From positions 341,941,081 through 342,005,080 of the forward strand of contig JAUPFV010000001.1 of assembly GCA_036936605.1 (NCBI GenBank): a DNA stretch of 64,000 nt, written 5' to 3'. The notes beneath the pieces were generated by a model. That model was given only the letters and a program-made list of their open reading frames with translations. It was not told the origin of the DNA and did no database searches. Shown here piece after piece: positions 19,691 through 30,180 of this stretch. Within the stretch, counting starts at the first letter, position 1. Each line of letters opens with the position of its first letter. The position numbers were made by a program, and so were the translations under genes. The stretch comes from Limnanthes douglasii subsp. nivea. Its lineage: Eukaryota; Streptophyta; Magnoliopsida; Brassicales; Limnanthaceae.

Positions 19691-22530
19691 TCTTTTTTTA
19701 TCTCACAATTTTTTATTTTAATTTTTTCTCCCCCCGTTTAGAGGTATCCATAGACAATTTTGTTACATAACTCGGGTTAGTTCCTATGCTGTGATTTGGT
19801 ATTGACCCCGACAATTTTGATGATATATTAGATACTGGGTCCGTGAGCAAGTCTAATATTGCATGCAATGACGACGTTTAATTTTACGGATAGATTTATT
19901 TTCAAATTGACCCTGAGATCATCCATCTTATAAATTCTTTTCCTGCGGGCGATGTTCACTATGTTCTCATCTATGTACTATGTTTCGATGCATGTTTTGC
20001 AACTCGTAATTTTTTTTATGCATATTTTGTATTTTACAAGTTGAATTTTTATGCATGTTTTGCATTCACATTTCACAACTTGCAATTGTTTTGATATATG
20101 TTTCACAACTCATAATTATTTTGATTGATTGTTTTGTATATCCTAGCTTGCAATTATTTTATTGCATGGTTTATATTTTTCAACTCGTAATTATTTGATG
20201 TATATTTTTTTATTTAATAACTTATAATTATTTGATGCATGTTTTGCAACTCTAAAAAAGGTTTACTAGATATTTCAAAGATCATACATGGAAACATGAC
20301 CAACTTTGGAAAATTATAAAGGTAGAATTAATAAAATAATTACATGTAGAAGCAAATTGAAAAAACTCATTCCATATTTTCTTCAAGACAATATTTGACT
20401 TGAGTAATGCTAAAAGTGCAACTAAAAATATTGAAGCTAAATTGTAATAATAATTCAAATGTACAACAGTGATAAATGACCTTTCAAGTTGGAGTCAATT
20501 CATGCAGCTTACATGAAAACATCTAAGGAATGTATTTGGATTGATGTACATTGAAGATAAAATGTGTTTTATGAGGAAAATATTCTAACATAGGTTTTCG
20601 TAAGAGGAAGAATAATCAAAACATAATTCCCGAAATTTTTCAACGACCAGTAAAAGGAAAACAAGCTCAAAAAATAATGAATAGGATGTTGAATGTATGA
20701 AGTCCTCACAATAACTAAAATTTATATGTTTCACAGAAGAAAATCATCAATGTTTTGTAATTCAAGTACTAAGCATATTTCGCAACTTGTAATAGTTTGA
20801 TGCATGTTTTACTATTCATTTAGTACATGTTTCACAATTAAATTACTACATATTTTGTAGTTCACCAACTATATGTTTTTTTATACTTTTTATCTTAGGA
20901 TTCAATTGTAAAATCTGCTAAAACTGAAAGAGAACACACTATAATTGATATGGTTATATTTTTAATTCTATATGTCTGATCAACATTGTTCTTCTCAAAA
21001 CTTAGTGATGTTATTGCTTTGATGATGGCTTACTACAAAAAAGTATAGATAAAATTAACATCTATGATTCGATGGAAACAACACGGGTTATAAATTCCAT
21101 AACAAATTATTACACCAACAATCCCAAAAAAACCCATAAGATGTGTTAATATGTTGGTGATTAGTGTCTTATGATTTTGTTGAACACATAGTTATTCTAA
21201 ACATACTCATTATTATTAAAAAAAATGACATGTATCCACATATTATGAAACACATAATAATTGGGACACCATAATATGAGAAAGCTTAGTACAATGATAT
21301 TTCAAATAATTTGAGATTTAAAGAAATTGAGAGTTGGCTTTAATTTCATCTCTAGAGAATATCAAAATTGACAAAATATGCCTTTCAGAAGTCGCACCTA
21401 TTTTGATGCATGTTTTGCAATTTACGACTCGTAATTTTTTTTGGTACATGTTTCGCAATTTGCATTTCGTAACTCGTAATTGTTTTGGTGCATCTTTTGA
21501 AATCTGTAATTCTCAATTATTTTAGTGCATGTTGCGCGATTTGCAAATATTAAAATATTTAAGCATTCTTATAATGATTTTATTGTTTTGAAATGACCAC
21601 TAGTTCTAACAAAACTTGAAATAAATATCTTTGGAGGAGTGAGTCCTGAAGAAAAAAAGAATATTAAATCAGATGAAAAAAAATATTAATTAAATAATTG
21701 TCAGAACAAGGTGGAAAAAGTTGGAAGAGAATATCAAGCAAAACAAATTGTGCAGTGGAACTGGAAGTGAAATATCAAATAAAAGTGATACCAAACAAAT
21801 GATGTATAAAAAGCTATCTACTAGAGTTTCTCACAAACATGTCAAACATCATATATATATATATATATTCCAAATCATCATCTCACACACATGAAAGCTA
21901 TTACACATGTAATCAGATGTCTAAAAAATCATAAATCAAAAAAATCGTAAATCGAATCACAATATATATATTCTTCAAAAACAAAACAAATATCTTAAAA
22001 AAATACTACAACACAAAATCATGTAATCATCGATCACTACATTATTTATTAAATGTTTAAATAAACATATTTTGGAAATTATTTGTAATATATATATATA
22101 TATTATATTCTCAAATATTGAATGCATATTTTACGAACCAAAAAAATTAGTTGATATATATTTTTATATATTTTTATTTATTTTACTAGTCTTAAATTGT
22201 TTTGAAACATGTTTTGTATTTTAAATTTACCAATTCGCAAAATAATGCATGTTTCATAATTTTTAATTTACTCATTAAATAATAATAATAATAATTGTGT
22301 TTATTATTAATTTTAAAATATTGTAATATTATTTGATTAAAAAAATCGAGATAATCGACGTGTTGAGGATTTTCAAATTAGTCCATTGAAAAAATAATAA
22401 TCTTATGTTATATTCTTTTTTATGATTTTATTTGGTTTTATAATATTCTTTTATTCTCATTCTTGTTGGTGTTATCGGCCAAATTTCAGATATTTAAACT
22501 GGGTCCCTTGTATGACACCGATACAGTATA
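19691..22530. other. AT-rich region with a degenerate motif of about 30 bp; no gene
   Basis: No recognisable coding. A phrase close to GCATGTTTTGCAACTCGTAA, followed by TTATTTTGAT-like sequence, recurs in clusters at about 19985-20250, 20745-20885, 21395-21540 and 22128-22275. The gag of the older chromovirus should lie here if the direct repeats 4936/22531 are its LTRs, but I could not see it. Short TA runs occur at 21849-21867 and 22088-22104. Confidence 0.55.
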
Positions 22531-22835
22531 AAAATCAATAATTCAGAACGCATGACGCGTGGTCTTTTTATTGAAGCTAACCACGTGTCCTCTTCGTATG
22601 GTTTGTTTGAGGCGCTTTCTCATAGAGTCATAGCCATAGGCCCATAGGTGTTTTTATTAGAAAACAACTTTATAATCAAATTTTATTTAAAACAGAACAA
22701 ACTATAGCAGAAAAGATCTTACAATATTTTTCAATTGTTTCCAAGTTAACAAAAAGAAGGTTTAATTGTATAAACAAATTAATTAACAATCACCTACTTT
22801 TCTCCTTTCGAGTGGAAAAAGACAACATACGTCAC
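22531..22835. repeat. Long direct repeat, copy B (partner 4936-5225)
   Basis: Same orientation as copy A and roughly 70 percent alike by eye, with several indels. It contains CCACGTGTCCTCTTCG with a G-box (CACGTG), which is lost in copy A. See copy A for interpretation as possible old LTRs. Confidence 0.5.
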
Positions 22836-23139
22836 GATATTTATATATTTATTGAAACACGGGGGAGAAAAGAAAAATATCAAAAGGAATCTGAAATACA
22901 ACATTTCAACTTTATTTAGTAATTTTCATAGTTTTAATTGAAAGACTAATATTTTTAATATTTTGTTAATATTAATAATATTTTCACTAGATGGGCGGAA
23001 AATAAACGGAACATGAATAATTTTAGAGATCATAGGATATTTTAAAACATAAAAATATTGTTTAAATTAATGACAATTATGTTTTAATATTTGATTAAAA
23101 TTTTATATTAAAAACTTATAAAAATAATTTCAGGGTCGG
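22836..23139. other. AT-rich, no feature seen
   Basis: No reading frame or repeat structure recognised. It ends where protease homology of the neighbouring remnant begins. Confidence 0.5.
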
Positions 23140-24689
23140 CTAGTGACACACATCCATCCCAATAACATCGCACCATGCTTTATCGCTATAGTTACCAACA
23201 GAGAAAGATACCAGACATCTTCTAGAGATATTTACTTCACTACCTTTCTTTAACTATGCAAGCTTGTAGGGTTTTGTGTGGTCTTCTGTTTTCAGGGCCA
23301 ACTTCTGGACAACTTCTTCAGAGATAACATTTTCTCAGCTCCCTGAATCAATAACGAATTTACATACCTTTCCCCCAATATTACAAGTCGATTGGAAAAT
23401 ATTGTTCCGTAGCCAATCATCCCCATCACTTTTGGCTTTCGGCGTCAGAAATATACTCCTTAAAACCAATGTCTGACCAATATCTCCTCCTGTAACCTGG
23501 TCCTCTGGAACCTTATCAACAACATCCTATTGTTCTTCATCAAACCGTGGACCTCCAGGTGAAAATCAGCAGTGTCAGTGAACAAACCCCTCGATTGTTG
23601 TGGCTGTTGTCGTAATTTTGGACACTGTAAAGCAACGTGCCCTAGTTTATGACAATAATAGCACCGGACCTGTGAGGAAGTAACTGTGCGACTAGGGACC
23701 TGCATTAGCACCTGTATGCATAGGAGAAGCAGTTGGTACTCCTGGGTTAGGGATTGGAACTGTCCTTTTTGGGAATGCCAATGAAGTTGTTCTGGAAGTG
23801 TCTCCTCCATAAGGCCTTCGTGAAAGGGCTTTCTCCAGATGCAGTGCGTGCTGATGTGCTTCAGACACATTCACAGGGTCGAACATGTTCAGCTGGTCTT
23901 GAAAATGCTGTCGCATCCCCCCTATATAGCGAGATACTAGCTGATCTGCTGAATCAGCAATATCGACACGGTTTTGTAGCTTGAAAAAATTGTTAAGTGT
24001 ACTCGTCAACATTCCTTGACCCTTGTTTAAGGTTTTGGAACTGCTGATACATGATGCGGGCATAGTTGTAAGGCAAAAACGCAGCCCTCAAGTACTTTAA
24101 AAACTTAGCCCAAGTTCTTATTTTTGGCTTACCTTGCCTTGATCTAGTCTGCTTTAGCTGTTGCCGCCAGGATGCAGCTCTGCCTCGAAACTTAGTTGCA
24201 GCCAACTGTACCCGTTTTGCATCCGGAACCTCTTTGAAATCAAGGACTTCTTCAACTGAGGCGATCCAATCTAAAAACTCCTCTGGTTCGAGACCCCCTT
24301 GGAACTCTGGAATCTTCAGTCTGAATCCAGATTCCCACCGGCTGTTGGCGTTCTATTCAGAATCTCTCGCTGGCGGCTGCTCAAAGACTTGGTCACGACA
24401 GTCTTGTGGTGAATATTGATCCCTAACTTGTTCTTGTCGAGGAGCAAACAGATTCCGCTCGAGGCCGATCTCTCTCTCAGATCCGGACGGTTGGTTGCTC
24501 GAAACTGGAGCTTGAAATCCGTTAGTTTTGTTGTTCAACAGCCTGCGTAGTGCTTCTTGTACGTCTCTCAACTGATTTCCCAACGAGTGTATCACCAACC
24601 TAGGATTGGAATTGACCTAATTCATCACGGTCGACCGATTCGGTGATCGGAAGAGTGGACTTCCCCCGAAAAGATCGTTTTGGCTGCAT
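23140..24689 (-). pseudogene. Chromovirus gag-protease remnant
   Basis: Minus strand from ATG 24687-24689 ([20 protein letters not shown]). The gag core at about 24360-23990 has LEPEEFLDWIASVEEVLDF, QLAATKFRGRAASWRQQL and NYARIMYQQFQNLKQGSR. The zinc knuckle CYYCHKLGHVALQC (CX2CX4HX4C) is near 23630-23670. Protease at about 23390-23150 has GGKVCKFVIDSGS followed by TGA, then SEEVVQKLALKTEDHTKPYK. The frame shifts near 23990 and has several stops, and it is truncated at about 23140 just before the LGRPW region. Gag start, protease and flanking LTR match the small elements at 46190 and 58061. Confidence 0.85.
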
Positions 24690-24714
24690 ACCGTCGTTAT
24701 CCACGCTGTAGGAA

Positions 24715-24731
24715 CTCTAAATCTGATACCA
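24715..24731 (-). other. Primer-binding site, initiator-Met type
   Basis: The minus strand reads TGGTATCAGATTTAGAG, three bases after the LTR end. TGGTATCAGA is the common plant PBS complementary to initiator tRNA-Met. Position and spacing equal those of the two small elements. Confidence 0.75.
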
Positions 24732-24734
24732 ATA

Positions 24735-25245
24735 TGGTAGTGCCAAGCTACGAGATGGAACCGGTGGCTGAAAAGTTAGAGAAAGAAGACGAACAATATA
24801 AGATGGATAGCTCTAACCCTAGGTCAGAGTAAAAGAGACTTTAAAGAAAATCAAATTCTATTAAAAAAAGTCTGAGGTAAAACTAGGGTTTGAGAGCCTT
24901 TTATAAAAGTGCTCGAAACCTTAGCCCAAACTTACAATTTTTTCCTTATGCAATAAAATAAAGTCCAACCCAATTTCGAAGCGATTGGAGCTGGTTAAGT
25001 ATTTTAATAAAATCCAACAAAAATAGAAAAATATAGAAAATTTACTGAAACAGCAAAACGAGGGTTTAAACGATTAAATTTAGGGCATGTTCTTCATGTT
25101 GTGATGCTTTCGAAATTTTTTGGGCTTCTCGACGCGTTTGATTTGAGTGGCCGCATCACCTAATTCTGATATTTGGGCCCCAGATAAAGCCCATTTCTGT
25201 TTTTCCAAAAGGGCCATATAGTCATGGGCTTGTGTAACTACATCA
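24735..25245 (-). repeat. 5' LTR of the chromovirus remnant
   Basis: On the plus strand it begins TGGTAGTGCCAAGCTACGAG and ends GTGTAACTACATCA. Edges and internal words (AAGCTACGAGAT, CTAACCCTAGGT, TTTGATTTGAGT) match the LTRs at 46190-48421 and 58061-60449. TATA-like TTTTATAAAAGG (minus) lies near 24898-24910. No partner 3' LTR was found, so the element is truncated. Confidence 0.7.
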
Positions 25246-25721
25246 TTTAAGTTTACTACGCATACCTGCAAATTTCTAAAGTCTAATGTATGGTTTAATG
25301 ATTTTTAAGCCATGTGACAAAAACTATGCATTTTAATTCATTTTAACGTTTTTCGTGTAAATAATATAATTTTTTGTTTAAGTATGAGATTATGACATGA
25401 TTATAGTCATAATGTGAAGTTATATAAACTAATTTATGTTTTATTAAAAAAATATTTTTGTTAATGTTTTTATTTTATGAATTTATAGTTCATGAAGGTT
25501 ATAGCAAAAACCAACATTTAATTATTAAACAGAATTATAAGGAAAACGTAAGCAAATGTATCCAACATTCATTTCTACAGTCATTTAGTACTTCAAGTAT
25601 CACTATTACCTATCTAATATCCATTTTTTTATACTTAACTCAAACTCAATATCTAATTTTTTAATAATATCTCAAATACACGTGATTCATCACCAGCCAC
25701 ATAACACTCTTCTCAAATTTT
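25246..25721. other. AT-rich, no feature seen
   Basis: No coding or clear repeat. It separates the LTR from the foldback element. Confidence 0.5.
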
Positions 25722-25949
25722 GAACCAAACTTATTTTCTTCTTTCATTAAAGTCTGTATCTTTAAAACAAGAGGCCGGAAAAAAATCTGAACATACCATA
25801 ACTTTGTTTTGTTTAAGACGAACAAAACTAGATCCATGGATGATATTTTTTGATTTTTTTTTCAGACCTAGTAACTCGGGTCTCGTATTAAATTTGCATG
25901 TTCTCGCATCTCACACTTCATTTTATCTTGCTCTTGCATGATGCAATAG

Positions 25950-26215
25950 AGAGATGTAAGACCATGCATAGTGTATATATGTGAGACCCAACATGATGAA
26001 GCGGAAAGATGCGAGATCATGCATATTGAAGTGAAGAGATGCGAGACATGTACTACTTGATGATACAAATGCGAGACCATACATGATAAAATAGAGATAC
26101 AATGTAATATTAAATCATGTGAGACCAAACATGATTAAAGTATATATACGCGAGACTAATCATAATGAAGTGGAGAGATGCGAGACATATATTACTTGAT
26201 AATAAAGATGTGAGA
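25950..26215. repeat. Minisatellite, about 8 units near 34 bp
   Basis: Degenerate units of the form AGATGCGAGACCATGCATGA followed by AGTGGAG or similar. GATGCGAGAC-like words recur about every 30-40 bases in the core of the foldback element. Confidence 0.65.
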
Positions 26216-26319
26216 GCAGGGTTACTTGTTCTGACGAAAAAAATTCAAAAACTATCATCCATAGATCTAGTTTGTTTGTATTAAAAAAATAAAGCTGATA
26301 GTACTTTCAGATTTTGTTT

Positions 26320-26393
26320 CTTGAGTTATGGTTCGAAAAATACAAACTTTTTTTTAGGAAAAAAAGTTTGTATTTTTTGAATTATAACTCAAG
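26320..26393. repeat. Long hairpin
   Basis: The arms 26320-26355 and 26359-26393 are reverse complements with few mismatches (CTTGAGTTATGGTTCGAAAA against TTTTTTGAATTATAACTCAAG) and a loop of only three bases. It lies at the right end of the foldback element. Confidence 0.8.
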
Positions 26394-27257
26394 AAAAAAG
26401 TATAAAATAGAAGGTTTGGTTCAGAGAAGAAGAATAGGGTTCACCTAATTATTAATTCTTGTTTAAATATTTATGAAAATATTATTAAATAAAAATATTG
26501 ATACCAAACTGTCACGGGCTTAGAATTTGATTAGCCCGTGCGGCACTTGAACTCTTCAAGTTAGCCTAAAAGAATAGAGGAGTGGGACACTTAGAGCTTT
26601 TTAGAGAGAGAAAGTGAACTGTATTTTTAGAGAGAGAAAGTACAATAATTTGATGGGTGAGGAGCAAATGATGTTCTCCTCCTTATATAGGTTCCATGGA
26701 TGATTTTATAAGATGTTCTAGAATCATCTCCTTCTCGAAGTTTCTCTCTAATTACATGAAATGTCTAGATATGTAAAAAAATCAAAAGCGTAAAAACTTG
26801 AAGTTTCTAAAATCAATCCAACAAACTATAACTACTAAATTTAAATCCAACAAACCAATAATATTAACTTTAAACCTTTTTAATTCAATTCTGGAAACCT
26901 ATTAAACCGTAAAAGTCAAAGTTTCCAAACAATACAAAAAGTCGTTCTCAATAAATTCTAAAAACATTACAATCCCAAAATCGAATGTATAAGCCAAATA
27001 AACAAAAAATGACTCATGTCAAATTAAAATATTTTTTAAAGATGTATAATTATTTTCATCTTTATATTTTCAAAAACAAAACCTTAGAAATAAAAATCAT
27101 TACCCATAAAAACAAACATTTCGCAAGATTAGTGACGAATAAGATGATGTTCTTCATTATAGCATGATAAATTCATTTATTAAATTTGTTTGGTTTAGTT
27201 GCAAACCGTAGTATGATAAAACTTACAGAACATTGTATAAGTAAGTTGTGAAATATA

Positions 27258-27258
<1 letters not shown>

Positions 27259-27298
<40 letters not shown>
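27259..27298. repeat. (TA)n microsatellite
   Basis: About 20 uninterrupted TA units. A shorter run lies at about 27410-27428. Confidence 0.95.
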
Positions 27299-27300
<2 letters not shown>

Positions 27301-28549
27301 TTTACGACGATTTTGTGGGTGACGTGTTAGACATGTTTCGCAAATCAAATTATGTCAGGGTTTCACATGGTATACATACATTACAAAACATGGTCATATT
27401 AACTTACATATATATATATATATATATAACAAAATTTTAAATAGATTCTCGTTAATGATATAAAAATTATATTTTCTTGATGGATTTTAAATATTATTTC
27501 ACCAAATCTTAGGATCAGATAATATGATATTTTTCCAACTAGATGACGAATACAATAGTACAATCCGTCAATCGTCGACGAAGTTTATACCTTATTAACG
27601 ACTCTGGAAAATTATTTTTGACCCAATATACCATTTTTTGGTTGTTTCCTTATTTATTTTTTTGGTTTTATGTTATGGTAGGAAAAGTTTGGTAAATTTT
27701 ACCTATAAAGAATTACACTCATCATAAAGAAATCTAACTTGGATTATACTCATCATATATCAAGCTAACCTACTACTACTATTTTCTATAAAAACATTTT
27801 AGAAACGCAATATATAAAATTTGCAAAATATGATATAACTAAGTTGTAAAACATGGTGTAGTTATGTTGTGAAATATTATATTACTAAGTTGCAAAACAT
27901 GATGCAAAGTACTTTCAAAATATTAAATTACAAAACATAGCAAACTATAATCTACAAAATCTAAACTTCTACAAACTTGTAAATTCTGTTTGGAATATTA
28001 TACAATAGAATTTTTTGTGCATTTTCATGTTGTAGGATGCAAAGTTTGGTAATATATTACCTTTACATTATTAAAATAATTATTTTGTGACATATAATTA
28101 TTATTGTCTAAATTCGATGTTCGCGTGGGTGAAAAGAACTCAATTTTATAATTATATTCGAAACTAAGATCTGGGCCGGAGAGTTAAATTTTTTATAATT
28201 GTGTATTAATACGAGAGATTCAACCAGTATAAGAATGTTTTTAACAAAAAAGTTAAAATAAAATAAAATAAATAGGTATAAAAAGAATAAGTTGTTCTTT
28301 TCAACTGTTGGTCAACCGATTGATTGTGATAGTATTTGGTCATTTTGGACACACACAACCACATATCGACCAAATAAATTCAAGGACATGTTTTCATGGC
28401 AAAATTGATAATAAATATAGAAATATTGATTGAAACTATAACCTATATTGGAGTACATTCTTATGATATATACAATATCCTTAAGAAGGTCGATCCGAAG
28501 AATACCTTAAACATTGGTAACGTATTCAATTACTACTAAAAATAGTTTA

Positions 28550-28551
<2 letters not shown>

Positions 28552-28590
<39 letters not shown>
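28552..28590. repeat. (TA)n microsatellite
   Basis: About 19 uninterrupted TA units, about 65 bases before the first MULE-like residues. Confidence 0.95.
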
Positions 28591-28593
<3 letters not shown>

Positions 28594-28654
28594 CTGTTGC
28601 AAATGTAAATTTTGTTATTTAAGTATCATGCATTGATATGGGACCATAATCGAA

Positions 28655-30180
28655 GGATGCGGTGTTACAATATAGTTATTTTTTGCACATGTGATGAGCA
28701 TAAATATATTATGGACGACCCCACGAGTTATTATCATGGATAATACATATAAGCCGATTAGATACATGATGTAATTATTTAAACTTTTAGGATTTCCTCC
28801 ACCAATATTTGTTTTTTCATTCATGAAGAATGAGAAACAAGCTAACTACGAATGGTTATTAGGGTGTTTCAAAATAATTATAAAAGAGAATATTTGTGAG
28901 TTATCTTGCGTTATAGTAAACGATTGTGAGCTTGCTTTGATGAATAGTATATAGAAGATATTCCCGACTGCAATTCACATGTTATGCGAATGAGATATCA
29001 ACAAGAATATTATTATCAACATAAAACATTTATTCACGTATATTAAAGAGTTTTAAAAGTTTATGGTAGTTCGGAACAAAGTGGTTACGTTTACCATTAT
29101 TTTTTACATGAACAAAAACTTCATGAAAATGTGAGGATCATTCAAAGAAGTGGAACGATGAGTCGTTTACGAGTTAGGCTCGTAGATTACACCAAATTCA
29201 TGTAGTTTGGCAACACAATAACCAATAGATAATATGTACGTTAAGTTAATTTAATGAGTGAAATATTCAAAATAGTACGTTAGTTTCAAAGTATTATTCA
29301 AGATGGTACATTAAGAGGAAAATATTTTTTTGGTTAACAAAATATTGTAGATTTTGGGATATGTTAAGTTTCAAGACCTGGTATATTCAAGTTGTGAAAT
29401 ATGTCTAATAATATTTTCGAAATGATTATTTATAAAATATAATATATACAGGTTTTGATACATAATATAATCATTTTTATGATATACAAAATTATGTAAC
29501 ATGGTATATAAAGATTGCAAAGAATGATATTTTGAAGTTCTTGATACAATGTAATCGTTTTTCCAAAATGCATAATAGGAAAATAGAATATATAATATTA
29601 TAACATATGGTATATTCAAGCTTCAACACACATATATTAGCATGTACACTTATTTTAAGTGTCTCATAGGATCAAGCCAATTAAATTTTAAACTATTATG
29701 GGAAAACTTTAACTGTTATCTTGCAATGCTACATTCAAATATAGAAATATTCTTGGAAAGAAGAAAATATTATGTCATGCGTGCGTATCAACTGAAATAT
29801 ATTAATGAGTTGCGCGGGTCGTTTTCACAAGTTATTTTGGAGATATTATTTTCATAATTATAAGTTTTGAAAAATGGTCTGAGTTGAACCATCCAAGTGT
29901 GATTGTGTAAGTTGAAGATTACATGAGTTAAGATGTACCTATGAACTTATGTCTTGCATGCGTATCAACTGAAATATTTTCATGAGTTACGCGGGTCGTT
30001 TTCGTAAGTTATTTTGGAGACATTATTACATAATTATAAGTTTGGCAAAGGGTATGAGTTGAACCATCAAGGTGTGACTGTGTAAGTTAAAGAATACATG
30101 AGTTAGGATGTACCTATGAACTTGTTGTAACTTGACGAGGCAGTTAGTGAGTCCGTTTGCGTATTATAGATGACTATTTT
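28655..30180 (+). pseudogene. MULE-type transposase remnant
   Basis: Plus-strand frames with stops align to the plant Mutator-like transposase core. Seen are LFFAHVMSINILW, VIIMDNTYKPIRYMM (first Asp at about 28737), ANYEWLLGCFK, and VIVNDCELALMNSI (second Asp at 28922) followed by KIFPTAIHMLC. A C-terminal piece at 29642-29857 (CLIGSSQLNFKLLWENFN, LHSNIEIFLERR, INELRGSFSQVIL) fits the region before the SWIM zinc finger. A weak C-D-C reading follows. Terminal inverted repeats were not found. Loss of frame and internal duplication make it inactive. Nearby 30300-30600 has an open frame on the minus strand that I do not recognise. Confidence 0.8.
29771..30124. repeat. Tandem duplication of about 178 bp
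   Basis: 29771-29948 is repeated at 29949-30124 (both start TATGTC.TGC.TGCGTATCA and end GTACCTATGAACTT), with scattered substitutions. It duplicates the MULE segment just before the expected zinc finger. Confidence 0.85.

Larger units (their letters stand above)
25722..26430. repeat. Foldback element with minisatellite core
   Basis: Imperfect terminal inverted repeats: AAACTAGATCCATGGATGAT, then TTTTTTGA and TTTTTTTTCAGACC (about 25820-25870), pair with the reverse complement of about 26222-26275. Outer parts also match (TGAACCAAAC at both ends). Between them lies a tandem repeat array. TIRs of about 150-200 bp around tandem repeats fit a foldback or Mutator-like non-autonomous element. No target duplication was fixed. 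Confidence 0.6.
26431..28654. other. AT-rich region, no gene; possible LTR edge and TA microsatellites
   Basis: At 26512-26539 CACGGGCT and AGCCCGTG pair around 12 bases after TTGATACCAAACTGT. The following CA-rich and AGAGAGAGAAAGT-repeated sequence looks like a decayed LTR, but no partner was found. From about 27800 onward the motif AAGTTGCAAAACATGATG-like recurs. No coding is seen. Confidence 0.45.

Noticed and set aside
25080..25271. 63-codon minus-strand frame as a gene
   Set aside because: It lies in the LTR of the 23-25 kb chromovirus remnant and shows no domain.
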